Source: an uncultured Winogradskyella sp. (GTDB taxonomy: Bacteria; Bacteroidota; Bacteroidia; Flavobacteriales; Flavobacteriaceae). From it: a stretch of DNA of 54,616 bases. Below the pieces are notes generated by a model. That model had not been told where the DNA came from, searched no databases, and was given only the letters and a program-made list of their open reading frames with translations. Below, one piece after another: positions 28,225 to 36,404 of the stretch. Location: NCBI RefSeq assembly GCF_937958655.1, contig NZ_CALGNH010000011.1, positions 1 to 54,616 of the forward strand, given 5' to 3'. Made by a program: the position numbers and the translations under genes. The stretch's first letter is position 1, and each line of letters starts with the position of its first letter.

Positions 28225-29283
28225 TTAATATCTATAGGTAATTGCATTAATATGCATGCCTGCACCAACACTCGCAAATATAATAACATCACCTTTGTTG
28301 ATTTTATGATCATTTAATTTCTTGTTCCTAATTAAATCAAAAAGGGTAGGTACTGTAGCCACAGAGCTATTACCCAATTTATGAATACTCATTGGCATAA
28401 TGCCTTCTGGTGCTTTGGTTTTATATAATCTGTAAAAGCGTTTTATAATGGCTTCATCCATTTTTTCATTAGCTTGGTGGATAAGGACTTTCTTAACTTC
28501 AGATATATCAATACCACTTTTATCTAAACAATCTTTCATGGCTTTAGCAACGTTGGTTAATGCAAATTCATATATCTTACGACCATGCATTTTTATGTAG
28601 CGCGTATCTCTGCATAGGTCTTTGTTGTAAGAATTTCCAAAAAATAAATAGTACACTTCATCGTGAGTAAACGATGCCGACTCATGTGCTAAAATACCGC
28701 CCTCAGTCTCACTGATTTCAACAATACTAGCACCTGCACCATCAGAGTAAATCATAGAATCTCTATCATGCTTATCAACGACACGAGAAAGTGTTTCTGT
28801 GCCAATAACTAAACAACGTTTTGCCATGCCTGCCTTAATATAAGCTTGGGCTTGTATTATACCTTCTACCCAACCTGGGCAACCAAAGAGTATATCATAG
28901 GCAACACACTTTGGGTTTTTAATGCCGAGTTTATGTTTTATACGAGCGGCTAAACAAGGTAAAATATCACTCTGTATGGTGTTGTGTTTTACATCGCCAA
29001 AATTATGGGCGCAAATGATATAATCGATACTTTCTGGATCAATATTGGCATCGTCAATGGCTTTTTGAGCTGCTAAAAATCCTAAATCAGAACTTACCAA
29101 TTCATTATCTGCATAACGGCGTTCACTAATTCCTGTAATGGCTTTAAACTTTTCTACAATAACTTCGTTTGGGTAGTCAATTGACGAACCATCTGCGTTA
29201 AGAAAAGCATGTTGATGAAACTCAACATTTTTTTCAATACGATTAGGGATATAGCTTCCTGTTCCTGTTATTTTAATGCTCAT
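28225..29283 (-). CDS. 3-oxoacyl-ACP synthase III family protein
   Basis: A 352-residue thiolase-fold enzyme. The catalytic triad is visible: Cys in LFGCPGWVEG, His in LIHQANEKMDEA, and Asn in KLGNSSVATVP. It is longer than housekeeping FabH (about 315-330) and has a divergent N-terminus (SYIPNRIEKNVEFHQHAF), so it may be a specialised KAS III that condenses an acyl-CoA or acyl-ACP, not the initiating FabH. It lies 11 bases upstream of the FkbM gene on the same strand and 106 bases downstream of gcvP. Confidence 0.87.
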   Translation of the reverse strand: MSIKITGTGSYIPNRIEKNVEFHQHAFLNADGSSIDYPNEVIVEKFKAITGISERRYADNELVSSDLGFLAAQKAIDDANIDPESIDYIICAHNFGDVKHNTIQSDILPCLAARIKHKLGIKNPKCVAYDILFGCPGWVEGIIQAQAYIKAGMAKRCLVIGTETLSRVVDKHDRDSMIYSDGAGASIVEISETEGGILAHESASFTHDEVYYLFFGNSYNKDLCRDTRYIKMHGRKIYEFALTNVAKAMKDCLDKSGIDISEVKKVLIHQANEKMDEAIIKRFYRLYKTKAPEGIMPMSIHKLGNSSVATVPTLFDLIRNKKLNDHKINKGDVIIFASVGAGMHINAITYRY

Positions 29284-29389
29284 AAATATGGTATTCTAAT
29301 CACTATTTGATCTAAAAGTAGCAATGTAAGGGTAATTTAGCAAAAAACTAAAAATACGTTATGTTGCTTTACGATGTTCAAAACCTTAT

Positions 29390-32239
29390 TTATGCTTCTG
29401 CATAGGCTTCAATTGGCGTACAACTACAGATTAGATTTCTATCTCCATAGGCGTCATCTACGCGTCTAACACTAGGCCAAAATTTATTGTCTTTTACGTA
29501 ATCTAACGGAAAAGCAGCTTCTTCTCTGGTGTATGGTAATAACCATTCGTCAGCGGTAAGCATTGCCATAGTGTGAGGGGCGTTTTTTAATACATTATTT
29601 GGCTCGTCTTTAGAAGCAGCGTCTATTTCTTTTCTAATAGAAATCATAGCATCGCAAAAACGATCCATTTCTGCTTTATTTTCGCTTTCCGTTGGTTCTA
29701 TCATCATGGTACCTGCTACTGGGAAAGATACTGTTGGCGCATGGAAACCATAGTCCATTAAGCGCTTGGCTATATCCGTTACTTCAATGCCTTTTGTTTT
29801 AAAATCGCGGCAATCAATTATCATTTCGTGAGCTGCTCTTCCATTTTCACCTGTATAGAGCGTATCGTAGTAGCCTTCTAAACGTTCCTTTATATAATTG
29901 GCATTTAAAATAGCCACCTCTGTTGCTTCTCTTAGCCCTTTAGCACCTAACATTGTTATGTAACCATAGGATATGATGCATGCTAGTGATGATCCAAATG
30001 GTGCTGCGGAAATTGCAGAAATAGCTTGGCGCCCACCTGTTTTAATAATTGGGTTTCCTGGTAAAAACGGAACTAATTGCTCTGCAACACAAATTGGGCC
30101 AACACCAGGTCCGCCACCTCCATGAGGAATGGCAAATGTTTTGTGTAAATTGAGGTGGCAAACGTCTGCGCCAATATTACCTGGATTGGTTAGACCAACT
30201 TGTGCGTTCATATTAGCACCATCCATATAGACTTGCCCGCCATTATCATGGATGATTTGAGTAATTTCTTTAATTGCGGATTCATAAACTCCATGCGTAG
30301 AAGGATAAGTAACCATTAATGCAGATAGGTTGTCTTTGTGCAATTCTGCTTTTTCTCTTAAGTCGTCAACGTCTATATTGCCGTTCTCCGAAGCTTTGGT
30401 TACAACAACCTTCATACCTGCCATAACAGCACTTGCAGGATTGGTTCCGTGTGCAGAGGACGGAATTAAACAAATATTTCTGTGATGGTCTCCACGAGAT
30501 TCATGATAAGCTTTTATAACCATAAGACCTGCAAATTCTCCCTGTGCTCCAGAGTTAGGTTGTAATGATGTGGCTGCAAATCCTGTGATTTCTGTGAGTT
30601 GATTTTCGAGCTCGTTTAACATTAATTGGTAACCTGCAGCTTGGTGTTTTGGTGCAAAAGGGTGCATATTTCCCCAGTTGCTCCAACTTAAGGGTAGCAT
30701 TTCGGACGCTGCATTTAACTTCATGGTACAAGAACCTAGAGATATCATAGAATGGTTTAGTGCTAAGTCTTTACGCTCTAATCGCTTAATGTAACGCATA
30801 AGCTCTGTTTCAGAATGATAGGCGTTAAAAACATCAACGGTTAAAAATTTGGAGTCTCGCTTTAAGTCCTCTGGAATTGTATTAGAGGAAGTGATAGAGG
30901 TAATTCTATCGGTTTCGGTTTCTGTGGCCGCTTCAAAAATTTCAATAATTTCATTTAAGTCTGAAATTGTTGTAGTTTCATTTAGTGAAATTGTAACCGT
31001 ATTATTATCTGGGTAGTAGAAGTTAACTTCTCGTTTTTCGGCTTCATATTTTACTTTAACAGAATCTGCTTTAATTTGGATGGTGTCAAAATAATGGGTA
31101 TTTACTTGCTCTAAGCCTAATTTATCTAATGCTACAGCTAAAGTACCTGTTGCATTTTGCACATTGCTTGCTATAAAATCTAGGCCTTTTGGTCCGTGAT
31201 AAACGGCATACATGCCAGCCATTACTGCTAATAGAACCTGAGCTGTACAAATATTTGAAGTGGCCTTATCGCGCTTTATATGTTGTTCGCGTGTTTGTAA
31301 GGCCATACGAAGGGCTCTATTGCCATTACTATCTTTAGTGACACCAATAATACGACCTGGTACATCTCGTTTGTAAGCTTCTTTTGTTGCAAAATATGCA
31401 GCATGAGGGCCACCGTAACCCATAGGGATTCCAAAGCGTTGCGTAGTGCCGAGTACAACATCTGCTCCAAATTTACCAGGGGCTTCTAATTTAACTAAGC
31501 TTAATATATCAGCGGCAACGGCTACTTTTATATTTTGAGCATTGGCTTTTTCAATGAACGATTTAATATCTGTAATCTGACCATTTTTACCAGGATATTG
31601 AAGTAAAGCTCCAAAATAATCTTCGGATAAATTATATTCTGCTTCATTACCAATTTCTAGTTCAATACCAATAGGAGTAGCACGTGTTTCTAAAAGGGCT
31701 ATGGTTTGCGGTAAGACTAAATCTGAAACAAAAAATTTATTAACTCCTGCTTTTTTCTGAGCACGCTCTCTAACTGCAAATAATAAGCTCATAGCTTCTG
31801 CAGCTGCAGTACTCTCATCTAATAACGATGCGTTAGCAATTTCCATACCTGTTAAATCAATAACCATGGTCTGAAAATTTAATAAAGCCTCTAAGCGTCC
31901 TTGAGCAATTTCTGCTTGATAAGGTGTATAGGCTGTATACCAACCTGGGTTCTCTAAAATATTACGTTGTATTACAGCTGGTAAGTTAGAAGGGTGGTAG
32001 CCTAAACCTATATAAGATTTATAAACTTTATTGAGTTGCGAGAGTTTGTATATATGGTTGAGATATTCATGCTCACTCTTTGCTGGATCTAAGTCTAAGT
32101 CTTTTTTAAGACGAATACCTTTGGGTATGGTCTCAGAAACTAATTGATCTATACTTGTAACACCTATAGTGTTTAACATGGCTTTTTGTTCTTCTGAATT
32201 TGGGCCAATGTGTCTTAATGCAAAAGAGGTTGTATTCAT
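29390..32239 (-). CDS. gcvP: Glycine dehydrogenase (decarboxylating), P protein
   Basis: The P protein of the glycine cleavage system is a PLP enzyme that decarboxylates glycine and passes the methylamine to the H-protein lipoyl arm. From 32239 it has 949 residues, the normal single-chain length. It starts TTSFALRHIGPN, has SLLDESTAAAEAM in the N-terminal half and the PLP lysine in NLHKTFAIPHGGGGPG. I prefer 32239 over the upstream ATG at 32269 because the family begins at this motif and a -7 element overlaps 32269. No glycine riboswitch is visible upstream. Confidence 0.95.
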   Translation of the reverse strand: MNTTSFALRHIGPNSEEQKAMLNTIGVTSIDQLVSETIPKGIRLKKDLDLDPAKSEHEYLNHIYKLSQLNKVYKSYIGLGYHPSNLPAVIQRNILENPGWYTAYTPYQAEIAQGRLEALLNFQTMVIDLTGMEIANASLLDESTAAAEAMSLLFAVRERAQKKAGVNKFFVSDLVLPQTIALLETRATPIGIELEIGNEAEYNLSEDYFGALLQYPGKNGQITDIKSFIEKANAQNIKVAVAADILSLVKLEAPGKFGADVVLGTTQRFGIPMGYGGPHAAYFATKEAYKRDVPGRIIGVTKDSNGNRALRMALQTREQHIKRDKATSNICTAQVLLAVMAGMYAVYHGPKGLDFIASNVQNATGTLAVALDKLGLEQVNTHYFDTIQIKADSVKVKYEAEKREVNFYYPDNNTVTISLNETTTISDLNEIIEIFEAATETETDRITSITSSNTIPEDLKRDSKFLTVDVFNAYHSETELMRYIKRLERKDLALNHSMISLGSCTMKLNAASEMLPLSWSNWGNMHPFAPKHQAAGYQLMLNELENQLTEITGFAATSLQPNSGAQGEFAGLMVIKAYHESRGDHHRNICLIPSSAHGTNPASAVMAGMKVVVTKASENGNIDVDDLREKAELHKDNLSALMVTYPSTHGVYESAIKEITQIIHDNGGQVYMDGANMNAQVGLTNPGNIGADVCHLNLHKTFAIPHGGGGPGVGPICVAEQLVPFLPGNPIIKTGGRQAISAISAAPFGSSLACIISYGYITMLGAKGLREATEVAILNANYIKERLEGYYDTLYTGENGRAAHEMIIDCRDFKTKGIEVTDIAKRLMDYGFHAPTVSFPVAGTMMIEPTESENKAEMDRFCDAMISIRKEIDAASKDEPNNVLKNAPHTMAMLTADEWLLPYTREEAAFPLDYVKDNKFWPSVRRVDDAYGDRNLICSCTPIEAYAEA

Positions 32240-32266
32240 CGTAAATCTAGCTATTTTTTTGATATG

Positions 32267-32274
32267 CAAAAATA
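32267..32274 (-). promoter_or_regulatory. -7 element upstream of gcvP
   Basis: Read on the minus strand this is TATTTTTG (TAnnTTTG type), 27 bases before the gcvP ATG at 32239. It overlaps the alternative upstream ATG, which therefore cannot be the main start. Confidence 0.45.
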
Positions 32275-32348
32275 CGGATTTAGCCTATTTTTTTTGTTAA
32301 TAGATACCAAAGTTTTTAACCGAAATTTACGGTTATTAACACATTAGT

Positions 32349-32356
32349 TATTTTTG
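32349..32356 (+). promoter_or_regulatory. -7 element four bases from the UbiA-like start
   Basis: TATTTTTG is followed by TGAG and the ATG at 32361. With a normal -7 to start-site distance the transcript would begin at or next to the ATG, leaving no leader. Confidence 0.4.
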
Positions 32357-32360
32357 TGAG

Positions 32361-33194
32361 ATGAAGTTTATAAAGCCTGTTTTTAACTTTTACCTTAATA
32401 GTAGTATTCATGTAGCTTTGGCGGCCTACGCGCTAACTTGGATTACTATAATGGAGTTTGATATTAGTTATGATGAACATCTACTTTATTTTGTTTTTTT
32501 TGCGACCATTACGGGTTATAATTTTGTGAAGTTTTTTGGTATTGCACAATTTCATCACAGAAGTTTAACGGATCGGTTAAAGGTTATTCAGATTTTTTCG
32601 TTTTTTGCTTTTGTAGCGTTATGTTATTATGGAGCCCAGTTGCAATTAAAAACCTTATTGGTTATTAGTGTATTAGGATTAATAACATTTTTATATGCAG
32701 TGCCTCTCATTCCGAAAAAAATATTTATTGATCCTAAGAAAAATTTAAGAGCAGTTGGTGGGCTAAAAATATATCTTATAGCTTTTGTGTGGACGTTTAC
32801 TACAGTGATTTTACCTTTGGTTAATAATGATGTGTTTATTACTACAGATGCTATTATTACTTGTATTCAGCGTTTTTTATACACCATGGTGTTGATGTTG
32901 CCTTTTGAGATTAGAGATTTTAATTATGATAGTATAAAACTTGCCACCATTCCTCAGAAAATTGGCATAAAAAAAACCAAAATTATTGGTGTTTTATTAT
33001 TGATGGTATTTTTTTTTCTAGATTATTTTAAAGATAACTTGTCTGGCAAATCTATTATGGTAATGTTAATAGTTACCTTTATAACATTACTTTTTTTAGT
33101 ATTCTCTAGTAAAACTCAATCGAGATATTATAGCGCCTTTTGGGTAGAGAGCTTGCCAGTGATTTGGCTCACAATTTTATTGATGCTTCGCTAA
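32361..33194 (+). CDS. UbiA-like prenyltransferase-family membrane protein
   Basis: A 277-residue protein with about eight hydrophobic segments. EIRDFNYDSIKLATIPQKIG at residues 183-202 matches the second aspartate-rich motif of UbiA prenyltransferases (DxRDxxxD...TxP; here Glu183, Asp186, Asp190). The first motif, NxxxDxxxD, is not clear; GYNFVKFFGIAQF at about residue 52 is the nearest candidate and lacks the aspartates. LYAVPLIPKK and GGLKIYLIAFVW also resemble the family. It may be an inactive or altered relative. Its last 18 bases overlap the end of the small gene on the other strand. Confidence 0.65.
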   Translation: MKFIKPVFNFYLNSSIHVALAAYALTWITIMEFDISYDEHLLYFVFFATITGYNFVKFFGIAQFHHRSLTDRLKVIQIFSFFAFVALCYYGAQLQLKTLLVISVLGLITFLYAVPLIPKKIFIDPKKNLRAVGGLKIYLIAFVWTFTTVILPLVNNDVFITTDAIITCIQRFLYTMVLMLPFEIRDFNYDSIKLATIPQKIGIKKTKIIGVLLLMVFFFLDYFKDNLSGKSIMVMLIVTFITLLFLVFSSKTQSRYYSAFWVESLPVIWLTILLMLR

Positions 33195-33434
33195 TTCTTC
33201 TTCGAATTGCTTTTTAATGTTATGACGTTCTTCTTTTTTAAGACAGTTTAAGTCAGACTTTTCTACTAATTCGGTTAACTTATTGTTTTTCTTAACATAA
33301 GCCTGTGTTATGCGACACCATGATCGTCTTATGCCCAATTTTAAACGTTCCCAACTAGTGGCTTCTTGGTATTGTGTTTTGTCGCAAATATGTTTTGCTT
33401 CCTCACAACTAATAAATAAAGTACTTATCTTCAT
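33177..33434 (-). CDS. Small ECF-partner protein, degenerate anti-sigma-like
   Basis: An 85-residue protein starting 31 bases after the ECF sigma gene. ISCEEAKHICDKTQYQEATSWERLKLGIRRSWCRITQAY has the layout of a zinc-type anti-sigma domain (Cys, then helix, then HxxxCxxC). The His position is Arg and the second Cys of the pair is missing. No membrane segment is present. The C-terminus is charged and helical. I infer a cytoplasmic sigma-factor partner, unproven. Its 3' end overlaps the convergent UbiA-like gene by 18 bases. Confidence 0.7.
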   Translation of the reverse strand: MKISTLFISCEEAKHICDKTQYQEATSWERLKLGIRRSWCRITQAYVKKNNKLTELVEKSDLNCLKKEERHNIKKQFEEELAKHQ

Positions 33435-33465
33435 CTTCTAACTCCGTATAAACGGTATTTGTATT

Positions 33466-34020
33466 TTAAAACCAATTTTTTTCCATGCAATCAGCTAAAG
33501 CAGTTCTTGCTCTGTGAATGATTACCCATAAGTTAGACGCAGTGATATCTAGTCCATTACAAATAGTTTCGGTGTCATGCCCTAAAATTGTTTTCATTTT
33601 AAAAACTTCAGCTTGTTTTTTAGGTAACTTTTCTAAACAGTTATGTATAGCGTTTCCTAATTCTGAGTTTTCTAACTTGTCTTCTGCTGTTTTGTCAAAA
33701 GGATCTGCGACACGTTCTTCCATCCAATCTCCTTCTGTTTCGGTGTCGCTATTGTAATTCATTCTAACTTCAGCTTTACCTTTGTTAGAATTTATTTTGC
33801 GATAGTAATCTATAATTTTTCGTTTTAATATAGATACTAACCAAGTGCGTTCACTAGCTTCACCTTTAAAATTAGCCATGGATTTAAGTCCTGCAAGAAA
33901 CGTTTCGGACACTAAATCTTGTGCCATATCTCTATCGTTAACTCTAGAGATGGTATAGTTAAATAGGTAGTCTGAATATGATGATATCCAGTTGTTTGGG
34001 TTTATATGATGCTTAGCCAT
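33466..34020 (-). CDS. ECF-type RNA polymerase sigma factor
   Basis: A 184-residue sigma-70 factor with only regions 2 and 4. Region 2 is DYLFNYTISRVNDRDMAQDLVSETF with WLVSILKRKIIDYYR. An acidic linker follows (DTETEGDWMEERVADPFDK). Region 4 is LPKKQAEVFKMK, then ETICNGLDITASNLWVIIHRAR, the helix-turn-helix. The target regulon is unknown. The small anti-sigma-like gene follows after 31 bases. Confidence 0.93.
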   Translation of the reverse strand: MAKHHINPNNWISSYSDYLFNYTISRVNDRDMAQDLVSETFLAGLKSMANFKGEASERTWLVSILKRKIIDYYRKINSNKGKAEVRMNYNSDTETEGDWMEERVADPFDKTAEDKLENSELGNAIHNCLEKLPKKQAEVFKMKTILGHDTETICNGLDITASNLWVIIHRARTALADCMEKNWF

Positions 34021-34040
34021 TTAAATTTTTCATTGCGGAG

Positions 34041-34048
34041 CAAAAATA
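34041..34048 (-). promoter_or_regulatory. -7 element upstream of the ECF sigma gene
   Basis: On the minus strand it reads TATTTTTG, ending 20 bases before the ATG at 34020. This is a housekeeping-type Bacteroidota element, so the sigma gene need not depend on itself. Confidence 0.4.
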
Positions 34049-34084
34049 CTATAAAAATCCGAAATTAAACTTTGTATGCACCTT

Positions 34085-34960
34085 TCATTTTGTAGCACTG
34101 ATGATGTAGTAACCAAGGCTTTTAAGATGTAGTCCAGATAATAAGGCGTAAAAAGATCCTTTTAGGTTATGTAAACTTTCTTTTTTCAGACCTTTTAATC
34201 TTAGAACCTTTTTAAGAATAAAACCAGTAATGGCAAAAGGTACATGCAGCACGGAGGGTGCTACTTTAAATGAGGCATCTTCAATCTTAATGGTTTTAAA
34301 ACCAAGATCTTCAAGCTGTGCTTTTATGTAATAATATGGTTCTAATTTTTCGAGATTCCAATGATTACACAAGTTGTGATAAGCATATGTTCCACCTTTA
34401 CAAAGGTCATTTCTATCTCTCTTTAAAAAAGCATCTGCAATGACCAATCGTCCACCTGGTTTTAGAATACGATATGCTTCCCTTAAAGACTTATAATTGT
34501 GACCAGAATGACAAAGGCTTTCTATGGCAACAGCTGAGTTAAATGAGTTAGACTGAAATGAAGTATCGTTATAATTTTCTTTTAAAATAATTCCGTTTTT
34601 ACCGTTTAGTAACTCGTTACCCTGTTTTACTTGGAAGTTAGACAAAGTTACACCGTAAGCTATTACGTTTTTATAGTGCTTAAGTGCATGGCGCATGGTG
34701 GCTCCCATACCACAGCCTAAATCAATAAGTCGATTTTTTTTGCTCCCAATGTTCAGACGTTTCAATACTTGGGCATTCATTTCATTAAGCATAGAGTCGC
34801 GCTTAAAGGGATTGGTTTTAAACGGAATAAAATAACCAAAATGCATATTGTAGTCGTTACTCCAAAATTTATAATCTTCGGTAGCTTCATTATAGAAATC
34901 TACTATTTCTATTTGGTTTTGCTCTGAGTGATTTATGAAAGGAATAGTTTGAGTTGTCAT
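34085..34960 (-). CDS. Class I SAM-dependent methyltransferase
   Basis: A 291-residue methyltransferase with the SAM motif LIDLGCGMGATMRHAL near residue 75, YGVTLSNFQVKQGNELL (post I), AVAIESLCHSGHNYKSLREAYRILKPGGRLVIAD (motifs II and III). The order resembles sterol/tocopherol-type C-methyltransferases and cyclopropane-synthase relatives, so a lipid or prenyl substrate is possible. A basic amphipathic C-terminus (ITGFILKKVLRLKGLKK) could touch membrane. It is the last gene of the set below the GbsR-type regulator, 11 bases after a membrane-protein gene. Confidence 0.88.
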   Translation of the reverse strand: MTTQTIPFINHSEQNQIEIVDFYNEATEDYKFWSNDYNMHFGYFIPFKTNPFKRDSMLNEMNAQVLKRLNIGSKKNRLIDLGCGMGATMRHALKHYKNVIAYGVTLSNFQVKQGNELLNGKNGIILKENYNDTSFQSNSFNSAVAIESLCHSGHNYKSLREAYRILKPGGRLVIADAFLKRDRNDLCKGGTYAYHNLCNHWNLEKLEPYYYIKAQLEDLGFKTIKIEDASFKVAPSVLHVPFAITGFILKKVLRLKGLKKESLHNLKGSFYALLSGLHLKSLGYYIISATK

Positions 34961-34971
34961 GGGTTATTGAT

Positions 34972-35406
34972 TTAGATTGTAGAATATATATTGTAAATAA
35001 CTAACCAGGTGTATACTACTGCAAAAAGTGTAAAGAGAAAATTCATAAAATAACTTCCCACTTTAAATAATAGCTTTTGAGGGATTTGATACATTGGATA
35101 GTAAGCAATTTGAGTGATGACTTTACCTACCCAGTATGCAGCGATAAGACCAGTTAGAGCGATTGCTAATTTTGATCCATTTTTTAAATCTTCAGTAAGA
35201 AGAATTGCAATAATTCCAAAGGAAAAGTTTAAGCCTTGAATATAACGACCATAGGTTTTAGCAATTTCTTGATTTAAGGACTTTAGTTGCTTAACATCAT
35301 TATACCAATCAAATACTTTATGTCTTACATAAGGATAGATAAGTGCGGTGAAGATTTGACCACATCCACCTGCAATGATAAGCCAATTTGGGATTTGAGT
35401 TTTCAT
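34972..35406 (-). CDS. Small membrane protein, GbsR-linked
   Basis: A 144-residue protein of unrecognised family with four hydrophobic segments (LIIAGGCGQIFTALIYPYV, GLNFSFGIIAILLT, LAIALTGLIAAYWVGKVIT, FLFTLFAVVYTWLVIYNIY). It overlaps the preceding gene by four bases (ATGA) and precedes the methyltransferase by 11, so all three are translated from one message. The function is unknown. Confidence 0.8.
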   Translation of the reverse strand: MKTQIPNWLIIAGGCGQIFTALIYPYVRHKVFDWYNDVKQLKSLNQEIAKTYGRYIQGLNFSFGIIAILLTEDLKNGSKLAIALTGLIAAYWVGKVITQIAYYPMYQIPQKLLFKVGSYFMNFLFTLFAVVYTWLVIYNIYSTI

Positions 35407-35732
35407 GGTTTCAGAGTTTTAATGTTATTAAGAAACCATACAAAGTATATAGCAATAGACATTGGGATAAGTATTATGCCAAACCACCAAAGATCATTAA
35501 GGTCGATTTTTAAATACCATCCAAAACCATATGTAAGAACTAAAATCCAATACAATGCAAATTGCCTTTTGTGTTTACTATTGAATTTGTTCCAAAAGAA
35601 GGCTAGACCAATAGCACTTATAATTTGAATGCCACCAAGAACGACTTGCGCATATAAACCTAATACAATGGTTAAGTAAAGAACACCTGTAATGATTAAA
35701 GAAATTTTGTTGAATTGATAGAGTTTTGTCAT
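35403..35732 (-). CDS. Small membrane protein, first gene of the GbsR-linked operon
   Basis: A 109-residue protein with four hydrophobic segments, of unrecognised family. Its C-terminus is FVWFLNNIKTLKP. The start lies 16 bases below a palindromic operator (35748-35773), and its stop overlaps the next start, so it heads an operon of two membrane proteins and a methyltransferase. Confidence 0.8.
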   Translation of the reverse strand: MTKLYQFNKISLIITGVLYLTIVLGLYAQVVLGGIQIISAIGLAFFWNKFNSKHKRQFALYWILVLTYGFGWYLKIDLNDLWWFGIILIPMSIAIYFVWFLNNIKTLKP

Positions 35733-35747
35733 AATATTGTAGTTTTA

Positions 35748-35773
35748 ATACTTTCAATAAATATTGAAAGTAT
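35748..35773. promoter_or_regulatory. Palindromic operator upstream of the membrane-protein/methyltransferase genes
   Basis: The arm ATACTTTCAATA at 35748-35759 pairs with TATTGAAAGTAT at 35762-35773. It lies between the end of the GbsR-type gene and the next ATG, and matches the second copy at 36321-36344 (ACTTTCA...TTGAAAGT). It is the likely binding site of the regulator. Confidence 0.7.
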
Positions 35774-35792
35774 AGTTTAAAAAAATAGAGTC

Positions 35793-36296
35793 TTACTTTA
35801 TCAGCTTAAAAACAGACTTTGTTAACCAGTTCTGTTTTTGATTCACTAACTTATTCATAAGGGTATCTAAATCGTCCGATAATTCTTTTAAAGCTTTGGT
35901 TTGTTTTATAAGTTCTTTTGTTTTTTCTGTACCATCATTTTCAATAGAAGAGACCTCATCTAATACTTTAATAACAGGCTTTATTTCTCTACGGCTGCGC
36001 TCTTTTGCAACAATACGCGCTAATTCTTGAACGTCTTTTTCAGTGGTAAAGAATTCTTTGCGCTCACCAGATACTAAAACCTTTGTCACAATGCCCCAAT
36101 CCATCAGTTGCCTTAAATTCATACTTGTGTTGCCGCGAGATATTTTTAGGTCGTGCATAATATCTTCCATAGATAAGGGCTTGGTAGAAATAAAAAGCAA
36201 TGCTTGTATTTGAGCCATTGCTTTATTTATGCCCCAAAGTGAGCCTAAACTTCCCCAAGTACTAATAAACTTATCTTTTGCTTCTTGATATTGCAT
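35793..36296 (-). CDS. GbsR/MarR-type transcriptional regulator
   Basis: A 167-residue winged-helix regulator. The N-terminus KFISTWGSLGSLWGINKAMAQIQALLF is the GbsR-family hallmark, and the DNA-binding helix-turn-helix is LSMEDIMHDLKISRGNTSMNLRQLMDWGIV. VLVSGERKEFFTTEKD is the wing. A helical C-terminus (SIENDGTEKTKELIKQTKALKELS) may dimerise. A palindrome covers the -33 position of its promoter and a second copy lies between it and the following operon, so it probably represses itself and those genes. The ligand is unknown. Confidence 0.88.
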   Translation of the reverse strand: MQYQEAKDKFISTWGSLGSLWGINKAMAQIQALLFISTKPLSMEDIMHDLKISRGNTSMNLRQLMDWGIVTKVLVSGERKEFFTTEKDVQELARIVAKERSRREIKPVIKVLDEVSSIENDGTEKTKELIKQTKALKELSDDLDTLMNKLVNQKQNWLTKSVFKLIK

Positions 36297-36300
36297 AGTA

Positions 36301-36308
36301 CAAAGATA
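36301..36308 (-). promoter_or_regulatory. -7 element of the GbsR-type gene, four bases from its ATG
   Basis: On the minus strand this is TATCTTTG, a consensus TAnnTTTG box, followed by TACT and the ATG at 36296. The expected -33 position falls in the palindrome 36321-36344. The short distance predicts a leaderless or near-leaderless transcript. Confidence 0.55.
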
Positions 36309-36320
36309 TAATAAATTTTA

Positions 36321-36344
36321 AACTTTCAGTAATTATTGAAAGTT
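36321..36344. promoter_or_regulatory. Palindromic operator upstream of the GbsR-type gene
   Basis: AACTTTCAGTAA at 36321-36332 pairs with TTATTGAAAGTT at 36333-36344, 11 of 12 positions. The site spans the -33 region of the promoter with -7 at 36301-36308, a position that would block polymerase. Confidence 0.7.
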
Positions 36345-36404
36345 AAATTTTTGAAAATAATAAGGTGTAACGAAAACTGAGGCTAAATATTATGTTAATG
36401 TTTT

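Noticed and set aside
33192-33194. Convergent overlap of the UbiA-like and small ECF-partner genes as a misassembly
   Set aside because: An 18-base overlap of tail ends is common; both frames are intact.
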